Assembly: GCF_020283565.1 (NCBI RefSeq)
Contig: NC_060061.1
Location: 38,167,362-38,231,361 of the forward strand
Source of the DNA: Trifolium pratense
Lineage: Eukaryota; Streptophyta; Magnoliopsida; Fabales; Fabaceae
Direction: 5' to 3'
Length of the DNA stretch: 64,000 nucleotides
Shown piece by piece: positions 61,486-64,000 of the stretch. Under the pieces are notes generated by a model. It searched no databases, was not told where the DNA came from, and saw nothing but the letters and a program-made list of their open reading frames with translations. The stretch's first letter is position 1; each line of letters starts with the position of its first letter. Both the position numbers and the translations under genes were made by a program.

Positions 61486-62762
61486 TCAACATGGGGGCAT
61501 GTCCGGCGGCGGAGGCAGTAGTGTTCCCTTCAAAGATTTGCCATTCTTCACAATAAACACTGTCTCCATGCCCCAAGAGAGGTGGCGGTCTAGATGACAG
61601 TGCATGAACCATACTCCTGTAATTGAATGCACACACAGTTCATACAACAATGAGTTTTGAATTAAGCAAAATGAGAGGGAAATAGTTAAATATAAATACA
61701 GTTCTTTGTATTTTCTTTTTTTCAATAAATTCATGATGACTTTGGGATCACCTTACCTTAAAAACAAGATGTTTACTGTGTATAAAAAATATAAGTTCAG
61801 TAGGACACATACCAGGATTGGTGGCGACGAACCTAATAGCTGCCCATCCATTTTTAGGCACCGTGACCGTATTCACAAGTGAGGATCAACCAGATTGTAG
61901 TTCATGGGGTCCTTACTTTTGTTGAAATTACCAAATCCATATCCAACAACATGGAAACTATATCCATGTAGATGCATTGGATGGTCTAACCCTGATATCA
62001 AATTTGTGTCTTGGAAAACAAGTTCAACATTTGTGCCATATTTTAGAACTTTAACTTTAGTTCCTCGCTTTGGTGTTTGCAAGGTCAAAGGCAAAGAATC
62101 TGCAGTGAAGTTAAATATATCAGGTGGCAAATTTGGAAATCCCTTTTTGTATACCCCATTGATATGATAGTAATAAGCTTCTAGTATGTCAAAGGTAGGG
62201 GTTTGAAAACTTATGTTGGTCATGCTAGCAGCTAATTTGGTTCCATTTGGGCCTTCACAGGATTGGTTATTGGGACATGGAAAGGTGTTGATAGAAAGTG
62301 TAGTTAGCATATGAGTGTTGATTTTTTTTGGGACACCATGAGAGTAGTTATCAGGTTTGCCTCTAATGCTTGTGATGAAGTCAAAAGCTGCTGTTGTGTC
62401 ATTATAGTCTGGAAGATTAGGTAATGAAGGAGTTGAAAGTGGAGTAGAACTCCCTTTGTATTGTAATTGTACTATAGCAGTGGTTGTGGTGTTATCATAA
62501 GCTACTCCTACTCCAGTTGAATATGCTCTTGCAGCCATATAGTAGTTATCAGGTTCTTGGTTGGCATGAAACAATATATCCATTGTGTTTCCTGGTGATA
62601 TGCAAATGTAATCACTTGTCATTGGTTTGGTGTACATAGCATCAACACCGACAACAGTGAGATTGTGTTTAGCAATTGACATAAAGAGAATGAGATTCAT
62701 TGCCGCATTAACCACACGTAGAAGATATGTCCTTCCCCGCTCCACTGTTAGCTTGGATGTTT
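61486..62762 (-). pseudogene. Truncated laccase pseudogene
   Basis: Copy of laccase exons 5 (62762-61813) and 6 (61616-61486) only; both splice borders remain. Protein identity to the intact gene is high with scattered changes, for example HCHLDRH for HCHLERH and an inserted Leu-Gln after AIVQ. A one-base deletion near 61880 shifts the frame shortly after NYNLVDP, so the T1 copper motif in exon 6 is out of frame. No promoter, signal peptide or first two copper blocks are present. Confidence 0.93.
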
Positions 62763-62925
62763 CTGAAAAATAAAAGAAGTTGAACGTTTAGAGCCAAACA
62801 TCCAAGACAAGATACAAAAATGTTTGAAATATTATGAGATATATATTTCTTCTTTTATTTTTAGGTGAGATATAAATTTCTTATAGTGTTAGTATATTAT
62901 TAATGGTTATTTAGAGTTTTTAGTT

Positions 62926-64000
62926 CAGAAGTGCTTTATGGAACGACAAAAACAACCGACGAATGGCACGACCAAGCCACACCCAATTTCCTTTTTTTGA
63001 TTTTTTTGAATTAATTGCAAGAGAAATTGTCGCACACATTCATTATCAGAATATGTTGTTCAGAATAGTAACTTCCTTCTTATTTTACCGCGCCAAAAGC
63101 ACTGTAAGCCGCCGCCAATTTTGTTGATCTCGCCGCAACTTCTACAAGCCACAACAGTTGCCGCAAACACCATAATATATGTGCATCATCAAAACAAATT
63201 ATCTCTATCATCGTGGTTGCCGTCTCCATTGTAGCCTTCATCATTGTTTTCTCACCGTAATTGTCTTTACCGCCGCTGCCATTGTTGTATTCGTCCCCGC
63301 GGTTCTGTTGTATTCGTCGTGTTTTCCCTCTTTGCATCAAACACCACCACTATCTATATTCGATAGATACACATACACGATCAGTGGCGGAGCCAGGACC
63401 CTAGGACAAGGGGTGCAAAAAAAACTCTGGTAGAAATGTAAAAATAATTTTAAATAATACTATTTTTTTTTTGAAAACTTGGTATCCGGCCATATGACCG
63501 ACTAATCCAAGAGAATCAATCCCACCGTCCACTTGTAGGAGCCCATTTAAATAATACTAGTAATAAATATTTTTAATATTTATTATTATATGTGGAGAAA
63601 AAGTAAAATAGAAATGGGTCAAACAACGAAGTAAGCAAATTCATGACATTGAGCCATGTTAATGAGATAAAATATCTTTGAGTTGGGTGCAACACAACAA
63701 ACTCAGGGGGTTCAAATAGTAATAAAAGAGGATAATTGGAGTAAATGTTAAAGGTTCAGGGGGTGCACTTGCATACCCTCAAATGTATGTGGCTCCGCCC
63801 CTGAACACGATCGATAAAGGGAATCAAATTGAAACATATATATGATCGTTCATCTGCAGATTTGTTGTGGGGTGGTGGTGTTGCAGTGGCGTCACATGAG
63901 GCACGGCGACAATATCATTCCATGACGTTGTGACGGGACCTCGAAGTTACATGTATGAACGATTTGTAACCATGCAGAAGGGGTATAGTCAAGGCAATAA
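62926..64000. other. Right-hand intergenic DNA
   Basis: No supported gene. Positions 63060-63340 are richer in 'gccgccg' and code-like words but no frame is convincing. One hAT element is listed separately (63382-63803). Confidence 0.5.
63382..63803. mobile_element. 422-bp non-autonomous hAT element
   Basis: Ends CAGTGGCGGAGCCAGG and, other strand, CAGGGGCGGAGCCAC. Flanks tacacgat (63374-63381) and aacacgat (63804-63811) match at 7 of 8, an hAT-type duplication. Same end type as 15606-16232. Non-coding. Confidence 0.88.

Larger units (their letters stand above)
61086..62925. other. Right half of the duplicated TIC22/laccase interval
   Basis: Continues the homology broken at 43765: it follows about 6594-8360, including the laccase exon 5-6 region, and ends inside intron 4 after 'ttatttagagtttttagtt'. 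The copy has a SINE not present at the original site and lacks laccase exons 1-4. Confidence 0.9.

Overview
This is a plant nuclear genomic window. It is AT-rich, has spliced genes with GT-AG introns, a chloroplast import gene, a plant laccase, and dense plant transposable elements (Athila-type Ty3/Gypsy, MULEs, hAT, Stowaway and Tourist MITEs, SINEs, LINEs, Helitron-like DNA). The SINE and repeat families look like those of papilionoid legumes such as Medicago and clover; that is recognition from memory, not a database result, so the clade is an inference.

Only two ordinary host genes look intact, both in the first 12 kb. An eight-exon TIC22 gene (2376-5873, +) encodes about 252 residues of a chloroplast intermembrane-space import factor. 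A six-exon laccase (6857-11657, -) encodes 572 residues with all four copper-binding blocks. The two genes converge with about 1 kb between their stop codons.

From about 11.7 to 43.7 kb I see no convincing host gene. The stretch holds layered repeats: a 268-bp tandem array split by a solo LTR that itself contains a truncated LINE (15.4-20.3 kb); a MULE (21.9-23.4 kb); a 184-bp tandem repeat split by a hAT element (24.1-25.1 kb); a long hairpin MULE (27.2-28.2 kb); SINEs, Stowaway and Tourist MITEs; and a Helitron-like element with 695-bp internal repeats (35.4-37.3 kb).

The most informative region is 43.2-62.9 kb. A second, degraded copy of the TIC22-3'/laccase-3' interval lies here (43238-43765 continuing at 61086-62925). 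It was split by a large autonomous-type MULE (43775-61085, 9-bp target duplication). The MULE carries two convergent genes, a transposase and a small GRF-zinc-finger membrane protein. Its transposase gene was split by a young Athila-type retrotransposon (46987-58588, 5-bp duplication, nearly identical LTRs), whose gag was in turn split by a 1.1-kb hAT element (55381-56480, 8-bp duplication). Each layer has a readable target-site duplication, so the insertion order can be read directly.

The right end (62.9-64 kb) is intergenic and contains one more short hAT element.
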